From: Verrucomicrobiota bacterium
GTDB taxonomy: Bacteria > Verrucomicrobiota > Verrucomicrobiia > Chthoniobacterales > Terrimicrobiaceae
Assembly: GCA_017305195.1 (NCBI GenBank)
Contig: JAFKMU010000071.1
Coordinates: forward strand, 1-39,203
Direction: 5' to 3'
DNA length: 39,203 nt
The position numbers were made by a program, and so were the translations under genes. How positions within the stretch are numbered: position 1 is the stretch's first letter; each line of letters starts with the position of its first letter. Shown one piece after another: positions 30,825 through 39,203 of this stretch. Below the pieces are notes generated by a model. That model ran no database searches. It saw only the letters and a program-made list of their open reading frames with translations, and was not told the DNA's origin.

Positions 30825-31942
30825 AGAACGGGCAAATCTTCGCGCATAAATCCACCGCGCGCGGGCGGCTGGATCTGGAATATCTGGATGAGACTTCCAG
30901 CCGGAAAGTTTCCTTGCGGGAACGTTCCGATATGGAGCTGCAAATCGGCCGGCAGTTGAAAAACTTCACCGACTACGCTTCCAAGGAATCCCTCGGACAG
31001 GTCCATGCGGGAGGATTCCTGCACCACGAAATTCGCCGGAATCCTGATGGCAGTAGTACGGCTCCCGCGCAGCTTCCGAATGCGGTGCGCAAGCACCGCA
31101 TCACGGAAGCGTGGCTGCACCATCTGGAAACATTCCCATCCCAGGCCAGGCGTCCGGTCATCGCGCATCGGCTGATCTTCTCGATGTCGAAAGAACAACA
31201 CGATGCGCTGGTGGCCGTCGGGATCAATCCCGACAAGGTTTTGCACTCCACCTTGAAAAAGGTGATGCGGAAATTCGCCGAACAGTTTCATCCCGGCGAT
31301 CCCATCGGATACGCCTACGGGCTGCATCACGACACGGCCCACCTCCACGCACATATCGCGATTTGTCCGCGTACCGCGAACGGCCGGTATGTCGGGTGCA
31401 GCACGGCACGCTACAAGCACGGCAAACACAAAAAGCAGATGGATTACATTCGCCGTTGGTTTGAGAACGAAAATCAGCGTTGGGAACAAATTCTCCGCTC
31501 TCCGCAGGAAACCCAGCGCGTGATTTCCCATCGGATGGATGCCGATAAAATCATCTTCGCTCCGCGTCTCAATTCCGCGCATCTGCAAGCCCTCCGGCAG
31601 ATGCAGACAGCGGAGGCGATCCGTTTGCAGCAATCTTACCAAAGCATCCGCAATCTGGAGACGGCGATTGCGGCCAAGCGGAAAATGCTCACGGCTCAAC
31701 GCGATGCCAATTGCCTGTCGCGGTTTCTTGGCCGGCGAAAACCGAAACTCGTCCGAGTGGTGGAAAAACTCACTGCCACGGTGGACCGCCGCTCGCTTCG
31801 CGAAATGCAAAACTTGCTTTTCAAAATCAAACGCGATTACCGCGCCGCCCACAAACGCTACTCCCAAATTCACGGATTCAACGGCTATGCCAATCGAAGC
31901 ACCCAATCACTCGCCCATCGGCAGACGGTCCAGAAGCTCTGA
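30821..31942 (+). CDS. relaxase / mobilization nuclease (element B)
   Basis: 373 residues, the same length as the element A relaxase. The metal motif reads HHDTAHLHAH at 169-178, so the histidine triad is intact, and AHRLIFSMS precedes it. The N-terminal RGRLDLEYLDETS segment, with a possible catalytic tyrosine, is also conserved. The long C-terminal helices likely contact DNA or the coupling protein. With its oriT 340 bases upstream and the small accessory gene coupled to it, it forms a complete relaxosome set. Confidence 0.86.
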   Translation: MKNGQIFAHKSTARGRLDLEYLDETSSRKVSLRERSDMELQIGRQLKNFTDYASKESLGQVHAGGFLHHEIRRNPDGSSTAPAQLPNAVRKHRITEAWLHHLETFPSQARRPVIAHRLIFSMSKEQHDALVAVGINPDKVLHSTLKKVMRKFAEQFHPGDPIGYAYGLHHDTAHLHAHIAICPRTANGRYVGCSTARYKHGKHKKQMDYIRRWFENENQRWEQILRSPQETQRVISHRMDADKIIFAPRLNSAHLQALRQMQTAEAIRLQQSYQSIRNLETAIAAKRKMLTAQRDANCLSRFLGRRKPKLVRVVEKLTATVDRRSLREMQNLLFKIKRDYRAAHKRYSQIHGFNGYANRSTQSLAHRQTVQKL

Positions 31943-32138
31943 GTTTTTCCTCTGCGAAAACTTCGCGTTTCGGCCTGCCAACGTGGACGGGTTTTCCCAC
32001 CAAACCTTTGACGATGGACCCGGCATCACAACGGTCAATTTCAAGGCCTACACCCAGAGCATTCCTGATCCAAATCGGCGGTTATTCGATTTTCTCGTTT
32101 CCGTCCTTCAACCCCAATCGCTCGATGAAAATCCTTGA
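31887..32138 (+). CDS. conserved 83-aa ORF overlapping the relaxase and coupling-protein genes (element B)
   Basis: 83 residues from an ATG within the relaxase gene, ending 14 bases into the coupling-protein gene. Start, stop, length and the core LCENFAFRPANVDGFSHQTF equal those of 1114-1365. The overlap region itself differs between copies in both frames, while the part free of relaxase overlap is better conserved. Function unknown. Confidence 0.72.
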   Translation: MPIEAPNHSPIGRRSRSSEFFLCENFAFRPANVDGFSHQTFDDGPGITTVNFKAYTQSIPDPNRRLFDFLVSVLQPQSLDENP

Positions 32139-33657
32139 TTCCCTGCTTTCCCTCTTGTGCATCACCGGTTCGCTGGCGGCGTATTTCTTCCTGTCTCCTC
32201 CGCTTTCCTATTTGGTCATCCCCCTATGCGCCATTTTCGGAGCATGGGCATTCTTTTCTGCCGACCATTCCGGGAAGATTGTTGTCCGCATGGGCGGACT
32301 TTCCTGGACGATGGAGGATTTTGTTCGTGGCTGGCTCATCACCGGACGAACGGGATCGGGCAAGACGCAGTCCGCGATCAATACATTGACGTTCCAGCTT
32401 TTTCAGAACGTCCACAATTGGGGCGGCATCTGTCTCGACCAAAAGGGGCTCTACTGGGAAATCCTTGTCAAAATGGCGGTCCATTTCGGACGCGGCAACG
32501 ACCTCGTTTTGCTTCAAACCCGGCCTCTAGGAAAAGACATGCTGTGGCGTCCGCCGCACACGATCAATCTGACCGGCAATCCGGATGTTCCGGCATCCAC
32601 GTATGCCAAGGTGATCGTGGATACGGCTGTTTCGTTGACGGGCGGCAAGGGAGGGAATCCCTTTTTCGTCACCAAGGCTCAACTCGCCATCCAGACAGCG
32701 TTTGAAATTCTTCGCCACTTGGAGGCTTACGTAACGATTCCCAATATCCACCGTTTGCTGCTCAACAAGGAAGATGGGCAGGCGGTCATCGAGGAACTGG
32801 CCAACTATGGAGACCAGCGCTCGAAGGACTTGCTGGCTGCATTTCGCAGCCATCTTGAGCAACCGCCGGAACAGCTCGGCGGCGTGGAAGGCACGATCAG
32901 CAACTATCTGGATTTTTTCATGCACCCGGAGATTGCGGAGGTCTTTTGCGCCAATGAGCCGTCGTTTTCCGTTTCCGAGATCGACGCCGGGAAGATCGTC
33001 TGCATCGCCATGCCGCAGAAGTTTCAGAGCGAACGGCTCTACATCAACACCATCCTGAAATTGTCCTACTACTTCCATGCCCTGAGCCGGTTCGACAAAC
33101 CGGTCGGGGAACGGGAAAAGGACAATCTCATCGTGCTTTTTGCCGACGAGGGACAGGAAATCATCACCGGAGCGGAATCCGCCTTTGCCGACCACCGCGC
33201 GGCGGGAGTGATCCGGGAAGCCAGGGCCACCATGGTTTTGGCCACGCAGGCCTACACGTCCATTCACGGTTCGCTCGATAAACGCCACGCCGATGTCCTG
33301 ATGCTCAATTTGAGCAACGAACTGATTTTTACCGTGGCCAACCAGGATTCCGCCGTCATCGCGTCCAAAAACATTGGCGAGCGCGAAGTCGTGGAAAAAT
33401 CGTGGGGCTGGAATGCCGGGAAGCGCTCCTACAACTACCAACGAAAAATCAAACCGTTTTTCGAGCCGTTTCGGTTGCGGAAGCTCCCGAAATTCACCGC
33501 CGTCATCCGGCATTGCGAAAAGCCGTTCCGCAGGCGTCTCATTCCTCCGATAAACCCGGATGGAACTTTCCCGAAATGGTTCCTTTCTTTCCGTCCCGAC
33601 TACGCCTTGCGCCAGTGGCTCAAGGGCAAATCCTCTCAACCCATCACACAATCATGA
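32125..33657 (+). CDS. TraD/TraG-like type IV coupling ATPase (element B)
   Basis: 510 residues, complete. Two membrane helices (about 5-24 and 29-46), Walker A GRTGSGKT at 74-81, Walker B with FADEGQEII at about 337-345, and ATMVLATQAYTSIHGSLD as the arginine/glutamine motif, typical of TraM-recognition-domain coupling proteins. It would anchor in the inner membrane and pump the relaxase-bound strand into a secretion channel. The ORF in this frame is open further upstream, but the ATG at 32125 is matched in element A. The stop overlaps the ClpB-like gene by ATGA. Confidence 0.9.
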   Translation: MKILDSLLSLLCITGSLAAYFFLSPPLSYLVIPLCAIFGAWAFFSADHSGKIVVRMGGLSWTMEDFVRGWLITGRTGSGKTQSAINTLTFQLFQNVHNWGGICLDQKGLYWEILVKMAVHFGRGNDLVLLQTRPLGKDMLWRPPHTINLTGNPDVPASTYAKVIVDTAVSLTGGKGGNPFFVTKAQLAIQTAFEILRHLEAYVTIPNIHRLLLNKEDGQAVIEELANYGDQRSKDLLAAFRSHLEQPPEQLGGVEGTISNYLDFFMHPEIAEVFCANEPSFSVSEIDAGKIVCIAMPQKFQSERLYINTILKLSYYFHALSRFDKPVGEREKDNLIVLFADEGQEIITGAESAFADHRAAGVIREARATMVLATQAYTSIHGSLDKRHADVLMLNLSNELIFTVANQDSAVIASKNIGEREVVEKSWGWNAGKRSYNYQRKIKPFFEPFRLRKLPKFTAVIRHCEKPFRRRLIPPINPDGTFPKWFLSFRPDYALRQWLKGKSSQPITQS

Positions 33658-34541
33658 ATATTGCACATCTCACCGGCCTTGAATCGCATCTCGTTTCGAA
33701 GATCAAGGGACAGGATCACGCGATTTCCCGTGTGTGTTCTGTCTTGGAACGCGGGCAACTCGGATTGCAGCCTCCCGGTAAACCTCTGGGATCGCTCCTG
33801 TTCCTTGGGCCAACCGGTGTGGGGAAGACGGAATTGACTCTGGAATGCTCCCGCTACCTCTTCGGGAATGAATCGATCTTCCGGTTCGACATGTCGGAGT
33901 TTCTTCACCAGGACGCCGTGAAACTGTTCATGGGGGATGAAACCGGCAGACCGGGACGTCTGGGGAAAATCCTTTCCGAACACCGGCAGGGAATTCTTTT
34001 GTTCGACGAAATCGAAAAGGCTAACCGTCTGATCTGGGACCTCTTTTTGCAGATGCTCGATGCTGCCCGGATCACGCTGGCCGATCACCACACCTACGAC
34101 CTTTCTGGGTTTTACATCGTCTGCACCAGCAATATCGGTTCGCAGCAGCTTCTCCGCCCAACACGGTTGCCGTTTGCCACGCTGGAACGCGCGGTTCTAT
34201 CCGAACTCCACCGGCTTTTCCGCCCAGAACTCATCGGACGCTTTGACGAGAAGATCGTTTTCAAGCCGCTATCGCCGGACATTCAGCGGGAAATCGGACG
34301 GCTTGCGATCAACGAGGAACTGGACAGGTTGCGCAAGAAGGGCTTCGAGTTGGAGATTTCCGATGAAGCCGTGGAGTTTCTCGTGCGGCGAGGGATGCAC
34401 AAGACGCTTGGTGCCAGGCCCATGAGAAAGACGGTGCAAAAATTCATGGGCGACGCCATCAGGCAGGCCCTCAAAGCCGGTCGTCCGCCATCCGGCCCGC
34501 TTACCGTTTCACTGCTTTCCGATGCATTTGCCATTGAGTAA
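33654..34541 (+). CDS. ClpB/ClpA second-AAA-domain ATPase (element B)
   Basis: 295 residues that correspond only to the D2 domain and small C-terminal domain of ClpA/ClpB: Walker A LGPTGVGKTEL, FDMSEF, Walker B GILLFDEIEKA, sensor ICTSNIG (here IVCTSNIG), FRPELIGRFDE and GARPMRKTVQKF. The N-domain, first AAA ring and middle domain are absent. Instead about 50 residues (MNIAHLTGLESHLVSKIKGQ...) precede it. Translational coupling to the coupling ATPase suggests that it unfolds or remodels the relaxase or T4CP during transfer, which is inference. Confidence 0.85.
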   Translation: MNIAHLTGLESHLVSKIKGQDHAISRVCSVLERGQLGLQPPGKPLGSLLFLGPTGVGKTELTLECSRYLFGNESIFRFDMSEFLHQDAVKLFMGDETGRPGRLGKILSEHRQGILLFDEIEKANRLIWDLFLQMLDAARITLADHHTYDLSGFYIVCTSNIGSQQLLRPTRLPFATLERAVLSELHRLFRPELIGRFDEKIVFKPLSPDIQREIGRLAINEELDRLRKKGFELEISDEAVEFLVRRGMHKTLGARPMRKTVQKFMGDAIRQALKAGRPPSGPLTVSLLSDAFAIE

Positions 34542-34832
34542 TGAACATGAATGCCGCAGTAAGTTTGCTGTTTGTGTTTATTGTTGGCGGTACTGTGGGA
34601 GGGTTTTTGGTAGCCATGAAACGCTCCTCCAAGGAATTTCAAACAAAGCTTTTCGCCGTCGCGGAAGAGCATGTCGGCTTCTTCACCGCAAAGAAGCGGG
34701 ATTTGCTCGCACCCATCACGCTTATAATGTGATGGGTTGGAAATTGGTGGCGGGACCCCCGGGGTATCTACCGACTGACGCGGTTTCCTCTCCCTGAACG
34801 CTCTGCGCACATCATTCTTTGGTCCCGCTGGC
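34541..34832 (+). pseudogene. abiEi remnant (element B)
   Basis: An ATG at 34541 (TAATG with the preceding stop) begins a hydrophobic leader that runs into MKRSSKEFQTKLFAVAEEHV at 34616, matching the AbiEi N-terminus. After GFFTAK the frame breaks. Matches to the rest continue in other frames (THHAYNV, then GIYRLTRFPLPER, then ILWSRW). The last part ends near 34832. Several small indels make it non-functional. It directly follows the ClpB-like gene. Confidence 0.8.
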
Positions 34833-34980
34833 CACGTGGCGTTGGAAGCGCGATTCAAGGCGATTTTAGCCTGCGAGGGAGCTACTCTTCAACGACTGTG
34901 CGACAGGTGTCCTTTGACCGGCTGCTTGCCCGCTTTTTTGGAACACCACGTGCATTGGCTTTTGATAGGTAGCAAATCAT
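34833..34980 (+). pseudogene. abiEii remnant (element B)
   Basis: VALEARFKAILACEGATLQRL matches AbiEii residues 16-36, and a shifted frame continues RQVSFDRLLARFF before a stop. The catalytic region is gone. The junction with the abiEi remnant joins the middle of abiEi to codon 15 of abiEii, so an internal deletion removed the second half of abiEi. The remnant ends just before the araC-type gene, marking the last sure point of element B. Confidence 0.75.
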
Positions 34981-34989
34981 TCTCGCCGG

Positions 34990-35895
34990 TCAGGCTGGCA
35001 TCTTCCGATACTCCGATGGGGAGGCCCCCGTCATTTTTCTGAACAACTCGGAAAAATAGACCGGATCATTGAAGCCCACCCGGTAAGCGATCTCGGAAAC
35101 CCCCAGTGTCGTGTCGTTGAGCAGCAGTTTCGCCCGGTCGATTCGCAGCATATGCACATACTTGAGGGGAGGGATGCCGTATTCCGCGTGGAAAAGCCGA
35201 CAGAGATGCGCGTAGCTGTAGCGGGATTTTTCCAGCATCTGCCGGATTGATGGAATAGGTTCACCGGATTCGACCGCATTTTTGAGTTGCGTTCGCACCA
35301 GGCTCGCAAGGTGGGGGACGTGTTTTCCTGGACGGACCGCTTTCACCTGCTCATCCAGCAATTGGATCAACAGCTCCAGTAACAACGAGCGTCCGGCAAG
35401 TTGATCGTGGGAATCACCAAAGTTCTGTTTTTGAAAAAGTCGGTCAAAAAGGTCGAAGGTCGGTTGCGGTTTGGGAATGGCTCCATGAAAAACCGTCGGG
35501 GGTACAAATTCGGGTGCGTCTCGCAACTCTGTCCGACGGGGTTTTGCCGGATGAAATGTCATAACAGGGGTTCCTTGCCATGGGCCGGTGTAAACCCAGT
35601 CAAAGTGACACCAGAGGCGCCGTCCCTTTCCCGTGCCGATGTTCCATGTCGCCTCCCAATGTCCGGGAGGAATGATGATGTAGCTGTCCGGAGGGCAGGC
35701 GTAGTCCTGCCCCTCAATTCGTGTGCGGAAGATTCCGTGGCGGACCAGCACCAGCTGGTGGTCATAAATGACGCGAAACGGTTCCACCCATCCGGGCGGC
35801 TGGTTTCCCCTCCCCGTAAACGCGCAGTCCTCAGGCATGCCGGCCAGGACGGGCCGCTGGCACGGGGAGATGCGCAGGAGCCAATCGGTCGCCAT
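34990..35895 (-). CDS. AraC family transcriptional regulator
   Basis: 301 residues. N-terminal cupin sensor domain (about 30-150, LVLVRHGIFRTRIEGQ, YIIIPPGHWEATWN) and C-terminal double HTH (about 205-299, SYAHLCRLFHAEYGIPPLKY and VSEIAYRVGFNDPVYFSELF, ending SPSEYRKM). AraC proteins of this type bind a sugar or sugar acid and activate neighbouring genes. It is divergent from a two-gene dehydrogenase operon with 94 bases between, its probable target. Ligand unknown. Confidence 0.92.
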   Translation of the reverse strand: MATDWLLRISPCQRPVLAGMPEDCAFTGRGNQPPGWVEPFRVIYDHQLVLVRHGIFRTRIEGQDYACPPDSYIIIPPGHWEATWNIGTGKGRRLWCHFDWVYTGPWQGTPVMTFHPAKPRRTELRDAPEFVPPTVFHGAIPKPQPTFDLFDRLFQKQNFGDSHDQLAGRSLLLELLIQLLDEQVKAVRPGKHVPHLASLVRTQLKNAVESGEPIPSIRQMLEKSRYSYAHLCRLFHAEYGIPPLKYVHMLRIDRAKLLLNDTTLGVSEIAYRVGFNDPVYFSELFRKMTGASPSEYRKMPA

Positions 35896-35989
35896 GATCC
35901 CAGCATTTCATCAAATATCATTTCTGTCATGGGAAAATCATTTTTCTTTCGTTGATGGCCACTCGGGAAGGTGGTGCGATTGCCTCCTT

Positions 35990-37015
35990 ATGAATGCCAA
36001 AGCCATTGTCTTCCCGGAACCAAAGAGAGTTGAACTACGCACGGTCGAGTTGCCCAAGTTGAAAGAATGGGACATCACCGTGGAACTGGAGACGAGCGCC
36101 ATCAGCTTGGGTACCGAGCGATGGGCGCTGACCGGCCAGCGTCCAGATGGAGATGTCACTTTCCCATGTATTCCGGGCTATCTGTCGGTTGGAAAGGTCG
36201 TCGATTGTGGGGCATCCGCCGGATCTATTTATTCTTGTGGAGATCGCGTGAACTTTCTGGCTGCGGAAATCCCGGAGGGGTATGGCGGCAACTGGATGTG
36301 CGGGCATTTGACCCCAGCGATTGTCAATGGGGATCCCTCAAAGCTCCGCTCCTTCGCGGGGATGCCGTATGTGGAAAAAGTTCCGGTCGGCCTGGCTGGA
36401 GAAGAAGCGTCGCTGGCCGGCTTGGCGGCCGTAGCTTGTCGCGGAATCGATATGGCGGCGATCTGTTCGGAAGACCGGGTTGTTGTGGTCGGGCAGGGGG
36501 TGATCGGGCATGCGGCGGCGCAGATCTGCCGTTTAAGGGGGGCCAGGGTTCTGACGGCCGACACGATGCCTTCGCGCGTCGAACTCTCCCGGCGGTATGC
36601 CGCCGACGTGGCGGTGAACAGCCTGGAGGAGGACCTGGCGGGGCGGATCGCCGAGTTCACCGAAGGGCGGGGGGCGGATGTCGTCATCGACACGAGCGGG
36701 AGCACGAAAATGATCCAGCAGGAGGTCGAATTTTTGAAGCTTTACGGGAAGCTGGTTTTTCAAGGCTGGTATCCGCCTCCCAATACCCTCGATCTGCACC
36801 GGATGCAGTTGAAGTTCGCCCAGGCCGTGTTTCCCTGCGGTCACTCCGGCGATGCCGTTGCCCGGTGCATGCGATGGATGAAAGAGGGGCTTCTCCGTCT
36901 TCAGCCGCTGATCACGCACCGGTTCCGGCCCGAGCAGGCCGCCGAGGCCTATGATCTGGTGTTGAACCGCCCCCAGGAAACGATGGGAATCATTTTCAAC
37001 TGGGAGGCCGCATGA
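35990..37015 (+). CDS. MDR-superfamily dehydrogenase lacking the classic zinc motifs
   Basis: 341 residues from the ATG at 35990. GroES-like N-terminal domain, then a Rossmann domain with VVVVGQGVIGHAAAQICRLRG and GADVVIDTSG. The usual catalytic GHE and structural cysteine cluster of alcohol dehydrogenases are absent (the corresponding position reads PGYLSVG), as in BchC-like and other zinc-poor MDR branches. It overlaps the next dehydrogenase gene by ATGA. The pair and the AraC regulator suggest polyol or sugar oxidation; the substrate cannot be told. Confidence 0.85.
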   Translation: MNAKAIVFPEPKRVELRTVELPKLKEWDITVELETSAISLGTERWALTGQRPDGDVTFPCIPGYLSVGKVVDCGASAGSIYSCGDRVNFLAAEIPEGYGGNWMCGHLTPAIVNGDPSKLRSFAGMPYVEKVPVGLAGEEASLAGLAAVACRGIDMAAICSEDRVVVVGQGVIGHAAAQICRLRGARVLTADTMPSRVELSRRYAADVAVNSLEEDLAGRIAEFTEGRGADVVIDTSGSTKMIQQEVEFLKLYGKLVFQGWYPPPNTLDLHRMQLKFAQAVFPCGHSGDAVARCMRWMKEGLLRLQPLITHRFRPEQAAEAYDLVLNRPQETMGIIFNWEAA

Positions 37016-38043
37016 AAGCGGGAGTTGTTGTTTCCCATGGAAAAATCGAGGTGCGGGAAGTTCCCATGCCGGAGCCGGGACCATTCGACGCATTGGTAAA
37101 GATCGAAGCCTGCGGTTTGTGCGGCACGACGGACCGCCACATCGTCGAGGGGCACATGGCCCACCATCCTGCGGATTGGTATCCCGCGATTTTGGGACAC
37201 GAAGCAGTGGGTCGGGTCATCCAGGTGGGCGACAAGGTGAGGAAATTCCACGTTGGCGACCGCGTGACCCGTCCCACCGCCCTGTGGCCTGGAACCCACC
37301 GCGATGGCCTGTATAGCGGGTGGGGAGGGTTTGCTGAATACGGCCTTGTCCGTGATATCACACCACCGGGCGCGCCGGAGCTCGACTTCCATTCCTCCCG
37401 GCAGCATGTCGTGCCGCCCTCCCTTTCCGTCGAAGACGCGGTTGCCGCCATCAGTTTGGCGGAAGTGGCGAGCTGGATGGAAAAACTCGGGGATCTCCGC
37501 GGAGCCAGTCTGGTGATTGGCGGCACCGGCTTTGCCGCCTGCGTCATGTGCCAGTGCGCAAAACACAAAGGAGCCAAACAAATCATCGTCGTCGGTCGCA
37601 ACCCGAGGAAATTGGAGTGGGCGCAGGGCAACGGAGCCACGCACACCGTCGAATTCAATGAGTCCGCCAAGTCCGTTGTCCGGGAGATCACTTCCTCCAA
37701 AGGAGCGGATTGGTTCCTCGATGCGGCGGGGCACCAGGCCGTCTTTGAAGTCGGACTGGGCTGCTTGAGACCCGGTGGCCGGGCTGCGATTTACGGAGCT
37801 CCCGATGGGTTTTCCTACACTCTTCCCCTGGGCTCTGTCGGAGGGGATTTTGAAGTCAAAATGTGTTTTCCCGCCGACGACACGTTTTTCGACGAGACAT
37901 GCTCCCGGATGGCTGGGGGAGTTCTGGACGCTTCACAGATTCGAACCCATGTGTGGCATGGTTTGGATGCGCTGGCGGGAGCGCTCGAAGAACAAGCCGC
38001 CGGTTTCGTGCTCAAGGGCGTCCTGATTATCGGAGAGAAATAA
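37012..38043 (+). CDS. zinc-dependent MDR alcohol/polyol dehydrogenase
   Basis: 343 residues. Catalytic zinc motifs are present: CGLCGTTDRH with the cysteine near residue 34-37 and ILGHEAVG with GHE near 63. The structural zinc cysteine cluster is missing (TRPTALWPGTHRDG in its place). The Rossmann part has LVIGGTGFAACVMCQCAKHKG. Such enzymes oxidise secondary alcohols of sugars or amino acid derivatives with NAD(P). It is coupled to the preceding gene. The 180 bases to the next gene (38044-38223) show no gene. Confidence 0.87.
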   Translation: MKAGVVVSHGKIEVREVPMPEPGPFDALVKIEACGLCGTTDRHIVEGHMAHHPADWYPAILGHEAVGRVIQVGDKVRKFHVGDRVTRPTALWPGTHRDGLYSGWGGFAEYGLVRDITPPGAPELDFHSSRQHVVPPSLSVEDAVAAISLAEVASWMEKLGDLRGASLVIGGTGFAACVMCQCAKHKGAKQIIVVGRNPRKLEWAQGNGATHTVEFNESAKSVVREITSSKGADWFLDAAGHQAVFEVGLGCLRPGGRAAIYGAPDGFSYTLPLGSVGGDFEVKMCFPADDTFFDETCSRMAGGVLDASQIRTHVWHGLDALAGALEEQAAGFVLKGVLIIGEK

Positions 38044-38223
38044 CGCTCCACTTCATCATTTTTCCATTCCCGGCATGCGCGCCGTATCCGGCTGGGTGTC
38101 ATGGGGCAGGCCCGAGTCTGCGCTGCCACGGGGGGGGAGAAGAAATCGCCAGACTCATCAGGTTGTCACAGGTGCCGCCCATTGCTCCGCCAATCCCACG
38201 ACGGGTCCAGAAAGAAATCTAAT

Positions 38224-39203
38224 CTAATTTTCCGATGCAATAAATTTCACAGCATCAGCGCGGACAGCCTTTCCATCTCCTGTAGCAGCAGAAAGACGGA
38301 CAAAGCCGCTGGATGCACTGCGGCCCGCAACAAATGCATAGGTTCCCAATGATACCCAGCCAGATGTTCCGGAACTCTGACTAACTGCAACAACCTGACT
38401 GCCACCATTATAATAAATTGTGTAAGAGGCGAGTGAGGTCGCTGAGGGATCATTCAACATCTTCCAGACCCAGACCTCATAGTTTCCTGTAATCGGAAGA
38501 ACCGGTCGCCATTGAACATATTGGGCGGAACTACCAGACCAGTGAAGGCGTCCATCCCCTTTATAGAGCCCTGAAATTCCCGTGTCAATCCAACTTGAAT
38601 CCGATTCAGAGTAGTCCAAGGAATGATCATCCGTAACAACGGTTTCCCGATCATTATATGCCTGCTGGAAATCAGACTTTAATCCAATATCGGAATACTC
38701 CATTAAGCTTTCATTAAATGTCCCCGTCCAACTAACATTAAATGTTGTTTGGGTTGGATTTCCATTTGTCCGAAACAAGCCACCGGACGTGTAGGCAATT
38801 TTAATATTCGCAAAGTCTTGATAAAGGCAGGAGTCGGGACCATCAAGGAACACTCCATTTGGCAGGTTTGGATCCGCCATTGTGGGATCGGCATATGCAC
38901 CCGAAAGTAGAATTTGATTCCAGTAATTAATGTTTCCGCTCCCATTTGGATCAGCAGACCCATTAACGGTGGCCGCATGAACGATACCCGCATCACCACT
39001 ATCCATCAAGCAATCGGTGGCACGTATATATTCGAACGCATTGTTTTCTGCGAAATTGTATCCATTATCCGGCGGAATCATCGTTCCAAGCCAATGGCCG
39101 CGTAGACTGACTGCATAACGCGAGCTATTAAATATATCGCAATAAGACACCTCGCAATCACTCGTCGAATATAAAAGCACTCCGACAGAGTAAAATGCAT
39201 AGC
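38224..39203 (-). CDS. secreted beta-helix protein with golvesin-like C-terminal domain, 5' end outside window
   Basis: The frame is open to the right edge, so the N-terminus is missing; 325 codons are visible. The N-terminal part has the short-strand repeats of a right-handed parallel beta helix (SDCEVSYCDIFNSSRYAVSL, ATDCLMDSGDAGI), as in pectate lyases and related polysaccharide enzymes. The C-terminal 110 residues (GLYKGDGRLHWSGSSAQYVQ, ITGNYEVWVWKML, VRADAVKF) match the golvesin/xanthan-lyase C-terminal binding module. Probably an exported polysaccharide lyase or binding protein. Its codon use is more A/T-rich than its neighbours, suggesting separate origin. Confidence 0.8.
   Translation of the reverse strand, partial: YAFYSVGVLLYSTSDCEVSYCDIFNSSRYAVSLRGHWLGTMIPPDNGYNFAENNAFEYIRATDCLMDSGDAGIVHAATVNGSADPNGSGNINYWNQILLSGAYADPTMADPNLPNGVFLDGPDSCLYQDFANIKIAYTSGGLFRTNGNPTQTTFNVSWTGTFNESLMEYSDIGLKSDFQQAYNDRETVVTDDHSLDYSESDSSWIDTGISGLYKGDGRLHWSGSSAQYVQWRPVLPITGNYEVWVWKMLNDPSATSLASYTIYYNGGSQVVAVSQSSGTSGWVSLGTYAFVAGRSASSGFVRLSAATGDGKAVRADAVKFIASEN

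Noticed and set aside
37937..37950. ATTCGAACCC, resembling a tRNA T-loop and so a possible distal att site
   Set aside because: Only ten bases match a generic T-loop, it differs from tRNA-Phe and lies inside a conserved dehydrogenase gene.

Overview
The window comes from a GC-rich bacterium, most probably a member of the Verrucomicrobiota. This is an inference from gene content: a lysine/alanine-rich histone-H1-like protein, coiled-coil winged-helix small proteins, an SpmA/SpmB-type fusion, and weak Shine-Dalgarno use. No rRNA or other taxonomic marker is present.

Layout. (1) Positions 1 to about 9059, nearly all on the minus strand, are one integrative/mobilizable element (element A) lying downstream of tRNA-Val(CAC). 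Going away from the tRNA it carries AbiEi/AbiEii, an Xre repressor, an orphan response regulator, a 104-aa protein, a Toprim/DUF3991 primase-like protein, a DUF3560 protein, an oriT, a small relaxosome protein, a relaxase, an overlapping 83-aa ORF and a TraD/TraG-like coupling ATPase cut by the window edge. (2) Positions 9060 to 20001 are ordinary chromosome: RhlE-type helicase, Dps, small membrane and cell-wall proteins, an SpmA/B-like protein, an AEC transporter, a phosphopantetheinyl transferase, a HAD phosphatase, a histone-like protein, a LemA pair and tRNA-Phe(GAA). (3) Positions 20002 to about 34985 are a second, diverged element (element B) downstream of tRNA-Phe, with the same mobilization module in the same order relative to its tRNA, so the two elements point outward from the core segment. 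Element B has acquired a 3144-bp three-gene DDE transposon with a 7-bp target duplication, a nucleotidyltransferase pair, an operon for HU, a coiled-coil winged-helix protein and a response regulator, a PhnA-like protein and a ClpB-D2-like ATPase. It ends in an eroded AbiE locus. (4) From 34990 to the right edge lie an AraC regulator, a divergent pair of MDR dehydrogenases and a partial secreted beta-helix protein. Whether these are cargo or chromosome cannot be decided here.

How it works together. Relaxase, small accessory protein and oriT form a relaxosome. Both oriTs have an inverted repeat next to a TATCCTG/TATCCCG core like the IncP-type nic site, followed by a second inverted repeat. 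The coupling ATPase would deliver the relaxase-DNA complex to a secretion channel. No mating-pair-formation genes are visible, so the elements look mobilizable rather than self-transmissible, unless such genes lie outside. No integrase gene is visible. Comparing the two copies gives built-in evidence: features kept in both (oriT, the 83-aa overlapping ORF, the 104-aa protein, DUF3560, a receiver protein) are likely functional, and differences show decay (AbiE) or cargo exchange.
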